Positions 1 through 12,233 of a stretch of DNA of 44,769 bases are shown piece by piece. The notes beneath the pieces were generated by a model, which saw only the letters and a list, made by a program, of their open reading frames with translations, searched no databases and was not told the origin of the DNA. A program made the position numbers and the translations under genes. Source of the DNA: Pseudomonadota bacterium (lineage in GTDB: Bacteria > Myxococcota_A > Polyangia > Haliangiales > Haliangiaceae); contig JAKSDA010000286.1 of assembly GCA_022360315.1 (NCBI GenBank), forward strand, positions 1 to 44,769, given 5' to 3'. How positions within the stretch are numbered: the stretch's first letter is position 1; each line of letters begins with the position of its first letter.

Positions 1-65
1 GGATGCCACAGCAGTAGAGCTCACTATCGTGGATATGCGTTGGCAGATGGTCTTGGAAGCAGCAT

Positions 66-140
66 GGGGACGGTGTCAACGTTTCAACTTGGCGGCGATG
101 TAGGCGAGTGACGCCAAGTTGAAAAGCTTACACCGTCCCC
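66..140. repeat. REP-like imperfect palindrome
   Basis: Two 29-base arms (66-94 and 112-140) are reverse complements at 26 of 29 positions and flank a 17-base loop. Each arm begins or ends with GGGGACGGTGT or its complement and closes with CAACTTGGCG. This shape matches REP-type elements mobilised by REP-associated tyrosine transposases, and it could also fold as a transcription barrier. No transposase gene is present in the window. The rest of 1-332 shows no credible gene. Confidence 0.6.
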
Positions 141-332
141 CTGACGGCTCGCTCGCTGTTTGGAGGGACGAACATCAGCCGATTTATGCACCCGAGGGCA
201 AGATCCACCACTGGTAAGGACCACACGAGACCAGACAGAAGTCTATAATCTGGCGGTGGAGCGATTTCATCATGCGCCTCGCGCTGGGCCGGGGCAGGAA
301 TACTCGACCACGCAGAGCAAGGAGCTTTGACA

Positions 333-1154
333 GTGTATCGTTTGTTTTCCGTCTTCCCTGTCAGTATGCTGGCGCTGGTTCTGTCCACGGCTAGTATGGT
401 TCACGCTCAATCTGATGATGCGAACCGGCCAGGGCTCGCGCTACCGGCCAGCGCGTTCGAGGTCGTGGTTCCGCTCAACGTCAATCTGTCAGATGGCGTG
501 GCGGCCGAGCCCATCTCGCTATCACCGGATATCTGGTACGGGGTGACCGACGAGGTCAGTGTCGGACTCATCCACAGTGTCCACGGCGCCCTCGGCTTTT
601 TCGGGTTCGACGGCGCCATTGGCACAGGCCTGTGCTTCACTGGAGAGGACCATGGCTGTGCCGGCGGGGCTTACAATAACCTCGGCGGTGAGGTGCTGTA
701 TGCGTTCATGAACCGCGACGGCCTGCACTTCGCAGGCAACGGTGGCTTCCAAGCGGGCAGCCTCGATCCGTTTGTCCTCGCCCTCAAGGTCGGCATGCGA
801 AGCATGTGGCGCTCGGGCAAGTTTGCCGCGATGGTGGCTCCCAGTCTCTTCTTCGGTATCACCGAGCGCGACAGCGGCAACGACGAGTCGTTCACCATCC
901 CGCTCACGGCCCACTACGCGGTCACAGACACGATCCACGCTGGGGTTCAGTCTGGAATCGGTGGTGACTTCCAGGGATTCGCCGACACCTACTTCATCCC
1001 AGTGTCGTTCGCTGGCCACTATGTCTGGAACGAGTTCACTGTCGGCGGCGTATTCAGCATTCCCTTCCTCGGAGCAAGCGACGTGTTCGGCGGCGGAGGC
1101 GTCGCCAGTCGCACTGTGTCCCTTGTCGGCAGCTACCGGGGTTCTCTCTGGTAG
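333..1154 (+). CDS. Secreted beta-rich protein, possible outer-membrane barrel
   Basis: A hydrophobic signal peptide ends at a V-H-A site followed by QS, so the mature protein starts near residue 27. The body alternates hydrophobic and polar residues with many Gly and aromatic residues (segments such as WYGVTDEVSVGL and HYAVTDTIHAGVQSG), which is typical of outer-membrane beta strands. No family was recognised. A TTG at 327 is in frame, but AAGGAG at 319-324 lies 8 bases before GTG 333, so 333 is preferred. The gene converges on the DUF4215 operon with a 46-bp gap. A barrel is an inference from strand pattern; function unknown. Confidence 0.7.
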   Translation: MYRLFSVFPVSMLALVLSTASMVHAQSDDANRPGLALPASAFEVVVPLNVNLSDGVAAEPISLSPDIWYGVTDEVSVGLIHSVHGALGFFGFDGAIGTGLCFTGEDHGCAGGAYNNLGGEVLYAFMNRDGLHFAGNGGFQAGSLDPFVLALKVGMRSMWRSGKFAAMVAPSLFFGITERDSGNDESFTIPLTAHYAVTDTIHAGVQSGIGGDFQGFADTYFIPVSFAGHYVWNEFTVGGVFSIPFLGASDVFGGGGVASRTVSLVGSYRGSLW

Positions 1155-1200
1155 AGCCGAATCTGGCCAACCAGGGCCGCAATTCCGCCCCGCGGCAGGG

Positions 1201-1731
1201 CTACTCGAGCCTGCACTTGCTGCTACAGCCGTCCCCGTCCACTTGGTTGCCGTCGTCACACCTCTCGCCAGTCACGCGATTGACATAGCCATCGCCGCAT
1301 TCAGGCAGAGTACAGTCAATATCGCAGACCAAGGTGTCGACGCCGCCCTCGGGCTCGCACATCTCCCCGGCCGCTGAATTGACGTATCCGTCCCTACAGC
1401 GGCTGATAGTGCAGTTCCTGGTGCACGTCTCTGAGTCTCCACCGTCATCACACGCCTCTCCCACCGACTCGTCATGCGTGCCGTTTGGGCATGTCTCATC
1501 AGAGAGGCAGTCAGTGCTGCACCCATCGCCAGCAATGAGATTGCCATCATCGCACGTCTCACCCGGGTCGACGATGGCGTCGCCACAGACCGCTGCGGGG
1601 CTGCTGGACTCGGACAGACAGAACGGCCCGAGGCTACAATCCTCGAGTTCACCTGAATCGCCGCAACCGAGAACGATCGCCCCGGCCAGGATCCCCCATA
1701 GGATGGATGTAGTTATCGACATGTATTTCAT
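1201..1731 (-). CDS. DUF4215 Cys-rich repeat lipoprotein (4 repeats)
   Basis: A 176-aa lipoprotein with lipobox V-L-G-C (Cys23), followed by a short Ser-rich linker and four DUF4215-type repeats of form CGDGxxxxxGExCDDGxxxxxxxCxxxC. Such repeats are disulfide-rich and calcium-like Asp/Asn-rich modules of secreted proteins, common in myxobacteria; their ligands are unknown. The start ATG (1731) overlaps the stop of the upstream 12-repeat gene by ATGA, implying translational coupling. A second in-frame ATG lies three codons later. It is the last gene of the kinase operon that begins at 7121. Confidence 0.8.
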   Translation of the reverse strand: MKYMSITTSILWGILAGAIVLGCGDSGELEDCSLGPFCLSESSSPAAVCGDAIVDPGETCDDGNLIAGDGCSTDCLSDETCPNGTHDESVGEACDDGGDSETCTRNCTISRCRDGYVNSAAGEMCEPEGGVDTLVCDIDCTLPECGDGYVNRVTGERCDDGNQVDGDGCSSKCRLE

Positions 1732-3092
1732 CCTTGCAGCGCCAGTTCACTGCGACAGGTGGAACTGCACCCGTCGTCATCGTCCTTATTGCCATCATCA
1801 CACTGTTCCAGGCGATCTCTCGTGCCGTCACCGCAGTCTGGCAACTCGCACTCTTTGGTACAGAACCGATTGCCGTTTGGGTTACCGACGTCACACTCTT
1901 CGCCGGCTAGGTAATTGACGAGGCCATCGCCACACACCGGCTCTGTGCAGTCCTCGTCGCAGGTGGCTGATACCGGCCCATCGCAATGCTCTTCAAACTC
2001 TACCTTGCGGTTGCCGCACGTTTCGTGCCGACAATCAATTGTACAGCCACTTCCGGGCTCGCCGTTCATGCTTCCCTCATCGCAGGCCTCGAATAGCCCA
2101 GAATTCAATACGCCGTCGCCACATCGCGCCAGCTCGCAGTTGCTATCGCAGCCGCCAACTGTACCACCGTCATCGCACCGTTCTCCTGCTGCTATGTTCG
2201 TGATCCCGTCATTGCATGCCGTCTGATAGCAATCAAACGTGCATTTTTCGGAGTTGCCAGCAAAATCAGTTCCGGCGCCTGGGTCGCATTCCTCTTCAGC
2301 CTCAGTATTAGTGCGCCCATCGCCACACTGGACGATAGTGCAGTCACCGTCACACGTTTCTGAATCGCCTGCATCGTCACACTGCTCCCCTGCCGTCCTG
2401 TTTGTCTTGCCATCGCCGCACGATACCACTGTACAGTCATCATCGCACGCCGCGCTCTCTCCGCGGTCATCACACATCTCACCGCGGGTCCTGTTGATGC
2501 GTCCGTCCCCGCACGATGCGAACGTACAATCTATGTCGCATTCGTCTGTCTCCTCGCCATCATCACATTCCTCGCCAGTATTCGCCACTCCATTGCCACA
2601 TTTCGTAGACCTGCAGTCGGCTGAGCACTCCTCACCACCATCGCACTGCTCACCCCTGGCGATGTCTATGTAGCCATTTCCACAGGTTTCGTCGGAGCGG
2701 CAGTCCTTGCTACACCCATCGCCGGACTCTTTGTTGCCGTCGTCGCAGACTTCGCCCTCAGCCTCGTCCACGTCCCCGTTGCCGCATTTCTCGCTCCGGC
2801 ACTCAGAGTCGCAGCCATCGCCGCTGTTGATGTTGCCGTCGTCGCACTCCTCATCCGTACCGAGATCGACAATGCCATCGCCGCACAGATCGGGAATGCA
2901 GACATCCTGGAACTTGGCACACTTCCAGCCTGTCGGGCAGCGCAGCGTGCTCTGTGGGCACAGAACGGTTCCGGTCTGTTCGTATACGCAAGAAAGCGAG
3001 GGATTGACGAGCGCGGCGCCCAAGAGCACCAGCAACACGAGCGCCCGCCACGAGCGCAATCGAGTGACAATTTTGGCCATCGTTCTGGACAT
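1728..3092 (-). CDS. Secreted DUF4215 protein with 12 Cys-rich repeats
   Basis: A 454-aa exported protein with an N-terminal hydrophobic segment ending P-S-L-S-C; the lipobox is non-canonical, so lipid attachment is uncertain. After a short Cys-containing head, twelve consecutive CG(D/N)G...GExCDDG...C...C repeats fill the chain from about residue 68 to the end, each 27-37 residues. A strong Shine-Dalgarno (AGGGGAGGT) sits just before ATG 3092. The gene lies 10 bp after the TPR/PEGA gene and overlaps the next DUF4215 gene by ATGA. By analogy with other repeat ectodomains it may be a surface adhesin or ligand-binding partner of the operon's kinase; that role is inference. Confidence 0.8.
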   Translation of the reverse strand: MSRTMAKIVTRLRSWRALVLLVLLGAALVNPSLSCVYEQTGTVLCPQSTLRCPTGWKCAKFQDVCIPDLCGDGIVDLGTDEECDDGNINSGDGCDSECRSEKCGNGDVDEAEGEVCDDGNKESGDGCSKDCRSDETCGNGYIDIARGEQCDGGEECSADCRSTKCGNGVANTGEECDDGEETDECDIDCTFASCGDGRINRTRGEMCDDRGESAACDDDCTVVSCGDGKTNRTAGEQCDDAGDSETCDGDCTIVQCGDGRTNTEAEEECDPGAGTDFAGNSEKCTFDCYQTACNDGITNIAAGERCDDGGTVGGCDSNCELARCGDGVLNSGLFEACDEGSMNGEPGSGCTIDCRHETCGNRKVEFEEHCDGPVSATCDEDCTEPVCGDGLVNYLAGEECDVGNPNGNRFCTKECELPDCGDGTRDRLEQCDDGNKDDDDGCSSTCRSELALQG

Positions 3093-3102
3093 GAGACCTC
3101 CC

Positions 3103-4166
3103 CTAGAAACGGAATGCTGCGTTCATACCTGCGCCTTCGCGCGAAACATACGGCCTTACATCGACAGATTGGGTGCGTTCTCCACGGATCTCGAACGCTC
3201 GCTTTTGATTAAAAAACAACAGAACAACTCCAGTCGTAAACATCACACCGCCGAGCGCGTAAAGCACTCTGGCACCGGTCTGGCGCCGCTCGGCACTGTC
3301 TAGAACACTCTGATACTCGCCGTCCCGACAGCCGCTGTTCATCTCACACTCCTGGTTGAAGCGGCGCTCGAATTCGACAAAGCGCTGCGATGACGTGTGA
3401 TCAAGATAGCCCGCCCCCGCGGCGACGAGAGCGCCCCCAGCCGCAACCGCATACGGGATCCACTGCGGCCAGCGGCGGCGGTGCACCACTTTGTTCTCGA
3501 AGCGGAGCCGAAGCTCGACCTGCGCCTCTTCGCCTCCCCGCACAGTAATCTGCCGGGTCTCCGGCACTCGGCCGTCCAGGGTTGCGACGAGCTGATACCT
3601 GCCCGGGCGGACCAGGACTCTCTCTTGGCCGGGCGCGATAAATAGATCGTCGCCGTCCAGGGCAACCCGGGCTCCCGCCTCGGCACAGATCACGTCGATC
3701 CATGCCAGCTCGCGCTCGAGAGTCTTTTTGATGTCAAGAGCGCGCTGATGCTTGCCACGGCCGAGCGGCAGCGCGCCATGGCGAAGCGCGCGCTCGATGC
3801 TCTTGTAGGCCTGAACAGGTCGCAACAGATTGACCTGGGCGATGGCGAGATTGTAGTGGAAGGCGGGATTCTCCCATATCGCAATGGCCTCTTTGTACTT
3901 GTCAGCAGCCGCGCGAAAATTGGGTACATTGATGAGCCTGTTGCCCTCCAGAAACACCTGCCGGGCCCGCTCGCGTTGTGTCTCACTCGTGCCCACGAAC
4001 CAGGGCCGGTCGTGCCCGGCCAGTTCACCACCGCCAGGCTGGGCCGGCGCGCTCCCCGTAGCCGGCCCACCGACTAGCCCCACACAGGCCAGCCACAGGG
4101 TCAGAACTCGCCTGTACCCAACGCCCAGCCGTCGCCGTCTCGTAATTGCACGGCGCCCCGCTGCGG

Positions 4167-4170
<4 letters not shown>
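3103..4170 (-). CDS. TPR/PEGA-type membrane protein
   Basis: A 355-aa envelope protein. It has a basic N-terminus plus signal-like segment ending near S-A-P-A-Q, then TPR-like helices (about residues 65-150, including a canonical A-F-H-Y-N-L-A turn). A PEGA-like beta domain follows (about 155-215, with RPGRYQLVATLDG). There are two hydrophobic stretches near the C-terminus (W-I-P-Y-A-V-A... and V-L-Y-A-L-G-G...). The ATG at 4170 overlaps the kinase stop (ATGA). TPR-PEGA proteins beside Ser/Thr kinases are frequent in myxobacteria, where they are thought to be envelope scaffold or sensor partners. The exact role is not known. Confidence 0.75.
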
Positions 4171-7121
<2,951 letters not shown>

Positions 7122-7605
7122 TCGAAAACCCGATCTAGGAACAACGTCTCATTGCTCCGGAACCCTGAAATATTGGTAGTCGAGATTAACCCCAATCTCC
7201 TCTCAGTGCAACCCTCGCCCCAAAATCTGTCCCCAATGCTGGTGATCGGCAAAAACCGCATTGGCGCGTGGACAGGAGACGCGTGCGTTGAGTTGGAAAG
7301 AAGTGAGGCACATCGCGAATCTGGCGCGATGTGAAATGACAGTTCACGGCAGCGAATGACCGCTGAGCGACGCAGACAGATTTGTGAGAGAAGTCATTCG
7401 GGGAGCAAAGCTCTCTGAATCCGGAACGCCATGTCCCACAGCGGCGCCCCACAGCGGCGCCAGGGCGACACTCGGCCCCATGGGGATGAGCTCGGCGCAG
7501 TTTGCGGCAATGGGCCTCCCGGACTCGGGGTAAATTTTTACCCGGTGCAGCGAGATCTACCAGATCCGCAAATCGCGTGTATTATTCACGTCGGAGAATT
7601 TCACC
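7122..7605. promoter_or_regulatory. Divergent intergenic region between two kinase genes
   Basis: This 484-bp gap separates two divergent kinase genes and must hold promoters for both. No convincing ORF was found. A 13-bp unit CCCACAGCGGCGC occurs twice in tandem at 7435-7460. I could not identify a clear sigma54 (GG-N10-GC type) promoter by eye. Confidence 0.4.
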
Positions 7606-9606
7606 ATGGAGAAGCTCGTCTGCGGCCGATACCACGCCACCGAAAAGCTCGGCCAGGGCGGTATGGCCGACGTCTATAGTGCCAGACATGATATGACCAA
7701 TGGCGAAGCCGCAGTCAAAATCCTCAACCGGACGATGTCTGCGCTGCCCGATATCGTCAAGCGCTTCGAACAGGAGGCAAAAGCCGCAGCCGCCGTCAAA
7801 CACCCCGGTATCATCGAGATCTACGACGCAGGTTACACGGCCGATGGACGCGCATATATCGTGATGGAAAGGCTCGACGGTGAAACTCTGAGCGCGCGGC
7901 TGAGGCGCCTGAATGTCCTCACCATCAATGCAGCGAGCACGTTGATGCGCCAGATCGCGGGCGTGATGCACGCGGCCCACAGCAAAGGAATTGTCCATCG
8001 CGATCTCAAACCGAGCAACTTGTACATGGTTCCAGATCCCGACGTGCCGGGCGGCGAAAGGGTCAAAGTGCTCGATTTTGGCCTGGCCAAACTGACCCTC
8101 GGATGTGGCAGTTCGCTGGTCACAAAATCCACCTCCATCTTCGGCACTCCTACCTACATGGCTCCCGAGCAGTGCAAGAGCGCGGCAAATGTCGACAGTC
8201 GTGCGGACCTGTACTCGATCGGGTGTATTTTCTATCGCTGCCTGTGTGGCAAGCCGCCGTTCACCGGCGCCACCCCGCTGCAAGTAATGAGTGATCATAT
8301 CAACCTGGAGCCGATTCCGCCGCGCCAGCACCGCCCTGATGTACCCCCGCATATCGACGCGCTGATCGTGCGGCTTCTGGCCAAGTCACCTGACCACCGG
8401 GTACAGAACTGCAGCAACGTTATCGCTGCCCTCGACGGGTTGCTCGACAATGGAGCCGACACCGTGGTCGCCAGCTCCAACGAAACCTTGGTCGACGCTG
8501 TCGCCGGCAGCGATGGTGACACGGCGTCCACGGCATCGCCGTGGCGCACGACGATCGTGCCCGAGGGAGCCCCAGATGTCCCCCATGCCCGCGATGACTC
8601 GGCTGCTGTAACCCTGCTGGCCCAACCAACGTCCCTGGGCGTGTCGCGCGGTGCACCGGTGCCTGTCCATGCACCTGTTGCCGCGATCCGCCCCGCATCT
8701 GGAGATATCGAGGTCGCTGACGGTTCTTCGTCGATCAACGCGGGTGAGTTCCGCGGCCATGTACTGCGCGCCTCGACACGTCCGGCGCCATCTCGCATGC
8801 CAAGCACGTGGCTCATGGTCCTGGCTGGCGCCGCATCGATGAGCGCAGGCTTGGGCCTGGTCGGTGTGTGGTCCTTGCTAGACAGCGGCGGCGACGGCCC
8901 TGCCGCGGACAGCCCGATCTCGGCTGGGGAGCCCGACCTATCTGAACGTCGTCAGCCAGCCCTGTCCCAGCCCAGCGAGTCGGCCCTGTCCATCGAGCGG
9001 GAGGGTGATGGATTGGCCGCCCTGTACCGAGCCCTGGACAACAACGCGGTCAACCAGGTAGTGAAGATTTTCAACGGAATTCCAGCCGATGCTGAAAACC
9101 GGACAATCGCGCGAGCCGTCATCGCGAGAAATCGACCGTCACTGCTGCAAACCGTCACCCGGCGCGCAGAGAAACTCATACACATCGGCCAGTGTGCGCC
9201 GCTCGACGCCTGGATTGCCACTGTGGAGTCAGTCCTGCCCGGCCTCCGCACTGAGCTGCGCAACACCCTGCAACCATGTGCAGATGGGCAGTCGAAGCCA
9301 ATATCCCAGCCAGCTGTACCGCTCTCTGCGCCAACGCCGCTCACCCGTACACGGGCAGATAAACTCATGGCCGAGCTCAAGGAGGCCTACGCCAGAGGTG
9401 ACCACCACGGCGCCTACAAGCACTGCCGCGCGCTCCTGGCCGGCGATCACCATCCCGACGATGCCAGACTGTGGTGTACTCTGGCCGCTTGCAGGAAGAA
9501 AAACCCCCGTCAGGCTGGGCGTCATTTTCGCCGCCTGAGCGAGAGCCAACAGATCCAGGCCCGGCAACTGTGCGAAAGAGACAAGGTGAAGTTCCCGGCT
9601 CGGTGA
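7606..9606 (+). CDS. Transmembrane Ser/Thr protein kinase
   Basis: A 666-aa kinase. The cytoplasmic kinase domain (about residues 6-280) contains GQGGMADVY, the ATP Lys in AAVKIL, HRDLKPSN, DFGLAK and APEQ, so all catalytic residues are intact. A Pro/Ala/Ser-rich linker leads to one transmembrane helix (about 400-422). A periplasmic C-terminal region of about 240 residues has helical TPR-like stretches and scattered Cys, including W-C-T-L-A-A-C. This topology is usual for PASTA- or TPR-type sensor kinases, with the periplasmic part presumed to sense. GGAG at 7593-7596 is 9 bases before the ATG. It is transcribed alone, divergent from the STAND-kinase operon. Confidence 0.9.
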   Translation: MEKLVCGRYHATEKLGQGGMADVYSARHDMTNGEAAVKILNRTMSALPDIVKRFEQEAKAAAAVKHPGIIEIYDAGYTADGRAYIVMERLDGETLSARLRRLNVLTINAASTLMRQIAGVMHAAHSKGIVHRDLKPSNLYMVPDPDVPGGERVKVLDFGLAKLTLGCGSSLVTKSTSIFGTPTYMAPEQCKSAANVDSRADLYSIGCIFYRCLCGKPPFTGATPLQVMSDHINLEPIPPRQHRPDVPPHIDALIVRLLAKSPDHRVQNCSNVIAALDGLLDNGADTVVASSNETLVDAVAGSDGDTASTASPWRTTIVPEGAPDVPHARDDSAAVTLLAQPTSLGVSRGAPVPVHAPVAAIRPASGDIEVADGSSSINAGEFRGHVLRASTRPAPSRMPSTWLMVLAGAASMSAGLGLVGVWSLLDSGGDGPAADSPISAGEPDLSERRQPALSQPSESALSIEREGDGLAALYRALDNNAVNQVVKIFNGIPADAENRTIARAVIARNRPSLLQTVTRRAEKLIHIGQCAPLDAWIATVESVLPGLRTELRNTLQPCADGQSKPISQPAVPLSAPTPLTRTRADKLMAELKEAYARGDHHGAYKHCRALLAGDHHPDDARLWCTLAACRKKNPRQAGRHFRRLSESQQIQARQLCERDKVKFPAR

Positions 9607-10196
9607 GCGCGGCAGTGGAGATGACTCGGCGGCACGCGCGTTGCGCGGCCTCGCCCAGCAAGGCAATGATAACGTCAGCGCAGCGAGTGGAGCGCTCGCT
9701 GTCGAGCTTCTCGCAAGCACCCAGGGCAGCGAATGCAACCCTGCCGGCGATCATCCCGCTCGTCGGTCACCGTGGTCGAGCTAACAAGCTTACAACACCT
9801 TTGCCTTGCTCGGCGAGGCAACCCGGTTGCCCTGTTCCAAACCACCTGCGCCAGGCGGTCGACGACATCCGCGCCGCGACGGCGTTTGTGTTTCGCGCAA
9901 ATCCCGCTCGCCGCGACGAGTACCCGAGTATGTTTTTGTCCCGCTCGCCGCGACAGCGACCGGCCATCCCGCAGCCGCAAGATGAGCTGCCAGTCGGACA
10001 AGAAGACCGGCCAGGAGAGGATCCACCGGTAACAGAGGGAGATGGGCTCGAGTAGTCCTGTCCATTCACCCTTGTCGTCACAGCGACGGTGTCACGGCCA
10101 AGGGCAGGCCTGGTCGGACGGCAAACTGGTTGTGAAGACGCCGTCGCCCTCTAACCGGCGATAAACCCCGCAAGCAACACGTGCGGAACCCGCCAA
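9607..10196. other. Gene-free stretch with a short direct repeat
   Basis: No ORF in these 590 bp looks like a protein: all six frames give Arg/Pro/Ser-rich shadow translations. A perfect 15-bp direct repeat CCCGCTCGCCGCGAC lies at 9903-9917 and 9940-9954, 37 bp apart. The stretch separates the convergent kinase and cytochrome genes. No clear terminator was seen. Confidence 0.4.
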
Positions 10197-10958
10197 TTAC
10201 TGGCTGTCTTCACCGGTTTCTATCTTCGGTTCCAGCGACCGAAGGTAGGCGATGATACCGACCTTTTCCTCGTCCGTGAGGTTGTATTTGTGTGCCACCC
10301 CCCTCAACTTGTAAGTTTCATATTTTTCGCCGTCGACCTCGAATGCAGGATACTCACCGGTCTCGATCGCGGTCACTATGGGAGCGTCTGGCGCCACCGC
10401 GAGCATGGTCGGCGAATGGTCGGCGCCCGTTGCCAGAGCGTGGCAACCGGCGCACGCCGTGCGCGTCACGCCGGGGTTGGCCGGATTCTCGTAGCGAGTC
10501 TTGCCCAGCGCAGTCTGCGCAGGTGTATATTCGGTGACGATCAGTTTGGCCGTCACCGTCTGGTCGCCAGCTTTTGCCGTGATTTCGGCAGTCCCGGCCT
10601 TTTTGGTGGTCAATATGGCAGTGGGTGTGCCCCATATGCCCTTTCCGACGGGTAGAACCTCTACCGACGCAATGGTGTCGTCGCTGAGCGTCCACTCAAC
10701 CTGGTCGCTCCCGGAAAACAACACTACTGGTGCCTTAAAGGTATTGGTCCCGTCAAACCCGGCGTGAACGACCGATGGATATATGCCGACCGCATCCTCC
10801 GCAAAGGGATCGTCCTGGCCCGGATTGTCCTGGCCCGGATCGTTCTGGCCCGGTTTGTCCTGGCCATCTGAATCGCCGTCCGAACCACCACAAGCAGCCA
10901 GGCTCACTATCACGGCTGCCGCAATGTGAGTTACCGTCTTTGATAAATGTCCCATCAT
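10197..10958 (-). CDS. Lipoprotein with Ig-like domain and c-type cytochrome domain
   Basis: A 253-aa lipoprotein: signal peptide with lipobox L-A-A-C (Cys23), then a low-complexity Asp/Pro/Gly/Gln linker made of repeated PGQxDPGQ units. A BIG2-like Ig domain follows (about 55-145, ending AEITAKAGDQTVTAKLIV). A single-haem cytochrome c domain has the haem motif C-A-G-C-H at 169-173 and a C-terminal helix LTDEEKVGIIAYLRSL. Met185 is a possible distal haem ligand. It likely carries electrons at the outer face of a membrane. The reading frame stays open upstream to 11789, but the signal peptide fixes the start at ATG 10958 or 10955. No strong ribosome site is visible. Confidence 0.82.
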   Translation of the reverse strand: MMGHLSKTVTHIAAAVIVSLAACGGSDGDSDGQDKPGQNDPGQDNPGQDDPFAEDAVGIYPSVVHAGFDGTNTFKAPVVLFSGSDQVEWTLSDDTIASVEVLPVGKGIWGTPTAILTTKKAGTAEITAKAGDQTVTAKLIVTEYTPAQTALGKTRYENPANPGVTRTACAGCHALATGADHSPTMLAVAPDAPIVTAIETGEYPAFEVDGEKYETYKLRGVAHKYNLTDEEKVGIIAYLRSLEPKIETGEDSQ

Positions 10959-11492
10959 GCGTTGCTGCGGCCAGTGTACTGTTGAATGGACGCCTTGCGA
11001 CCACTCAGTGGATGAGTCGGGGTGCGAGTCGTGATCGCATAGCTGGTTTTTCGTCCTCACTCGCGCTGTCGATGAGAGTGTTAATGGCCCTCTTTTGAGG
11101 GAATTCGAGATGTGATCCATGTGAAGTGTCCTTGTACGTGAATATATTGACCAGTCGCCGATGACGACTGGTGCCGGCTGCGAAAGCAAGCCGCGTGCCG
11201 CAGCCGAAATCGCTGAAACCCGCTTCGGACCCAGCCGAGTGAGTGCGCGATCGGGGATTGCGCTCGCTCCACTGTCGAGCCCAAACGACAGTCGCGAACT
11301 CGGCCGTGCAGGGCCAGGCCGATCGACCGCCTGCCGACCAGAGTCGACGCCGCGCAGCAAACGTCTGTCGAGCTCGATCGTCAACCACACTCCGTTCGCG
11401 GCCTCACTGCCCGGGATTCCAAACACTTCAGGGCTCGGCACACGGTTTGCTCTATCCGCCCAGGGCCGCCGTGGCAAACCGCCGGAAACACA
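10959..11492. promoter_or_regulatory. Divergent intergenic region with a palindrome
   Basis: About 530 bp lie between the divergent cytochrome and VTC genes with no credible protein. A perfect 7-bp inverted repeat, CCAGTCG-7-CGACTGG, sits at 11151-11171 next to an AT-richer patch (AATATATTGA), a plausible operator or promoter site. Open frames through this stretch give Arg/Ser/Pro-rich translations and are judged to be shadows. Confidence 0.35.
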
Positions 11493-12233
11493 ATGGAGCA
11501 ATATGAGCTGAAATTCTGGCTCTCGGAATCGGGCAGTCTGCAGCTCGAGCACGCACTCATCCAGCTCGGAGAGCGATGTGTGTTCGACCGCGATCGCCCG
11601 GTGGCGTTCGCGTATACCACGTACCTCGATACCGACGACGGACACTTCTTCCATGCCGACGGCAGTGTCACCTCCCGCCTGCGGGTGCGTGAGTACGCCG
11701 CTGCGCGCCGGCTCGACGAGACACCGATTTGGACCGGGCTGTGCTATCTCGAGTACAAACACCGGTGGGGGGCACTGCGACAAAAACATCGCTGGAATAT
11801 GTCGCAGATCGCAGCGCGCGGGATCGTCGCCGCACTTCGAAACGGCGACGATCCCCTGCGCTCGCTCGCCCGGCTCGACAGGGTACCGGCGTGGTCGAGG
11901 GAGCTACGGCGCGCCACCCTGCGTCCATTCCTGTGCACGTGGTACCGGTGCACAACGTTTCGGCTGGGTGCGGCACGCGTGACCATCGACCGCGATATCT
12001 CCTTCTCCGCGCCGTTCCCCGACCACAGGCCGCCCTGGGCAGTAGCCCCGTTCGACCAGCGCAGTAGCTGCATCGTCGAGATCAAGTGTTGTGACCTGCG
12101 CGCCCTGGCGCTGTTGAGCGACGCTCTCGCCGACGCGGGCGCCATGACGCTGCGCGCTTCCAAATACCAGCTGGCCGTGCAAGCGGCCCAGCGTCGCGGG
12201 CTCGCTGTGCCCTCGCGACGCGCCAGCGGGTGA
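11493..12233 (+). CDS. VTC-domain protein (polyphosphate polymerase / triphosphate tunnel family)
   Basis: A 246-aa cytosolic protein of the VTC family (PF09359 type), whose members fold as a beta-tunnel binding triphosphate or polyphosphate; yeast Vtc4 makes polyphosphate from ATP. Expected tunnel residues are visible: Lys7 in E-L-K-F-W-L, R62-L-R-V-R66, E87-Y-K89, R96-Q-K98-H-R100, T-I-D-R-D, I-V-E-I-K and the near-terminal S-K-Y. No signal peptide or membrane segment is seen. The stop overlaps or nearly touches the next gene (GTG 12230 or ATG 12236), so it opens a four-gene operon with three lipoproteins. Bacterial VTC genes often accompany secreted CotH-like kinases; here a dikinase-like lipoprotein is nearby instead. 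Enzymatic activity is inferred. Confidence 0.8.
   Translation: MEQYELKFWLSESGSLQLEHALIQLGERCVFDRDRPVAFAYTTYLDTDDGHFFHADGSVTSRLRVREYAAARRLDETPIWTGLCYLEYKHRWGALRQKHRWNMSQIAARGIVAALRNGDDPLRSLARLDRVPAWSRELRRATLRPFLCTWYRCTTFRLGAARVTIDRDISFSAPFPDHRPPWAVAPFDQRSSCIVEIKCCDLRALALLSDALADAGAMTLRASKYQLAVQAAQRRGLAVPSRRASG

Noticed and set aside
9903..9954. 15-bp direct repeat as possible att or transposon site
   Set aside because: No mobile gene beside it and no duplication of flanks; left as a minor repeat.
9675..10001. 108-aa minus-strand frame in the gap after the second kinase
   Set aside because: No signal, motif or ribosome site; composition typical of random GC-rich frames.
10959..11789. N-terminal extension of the cytochrome ORF (frame open to 11789)
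   Set aside because: The extension lacks protein character, overlaps the VTC gene, and a clear lipoprotein signal starts at 10958.
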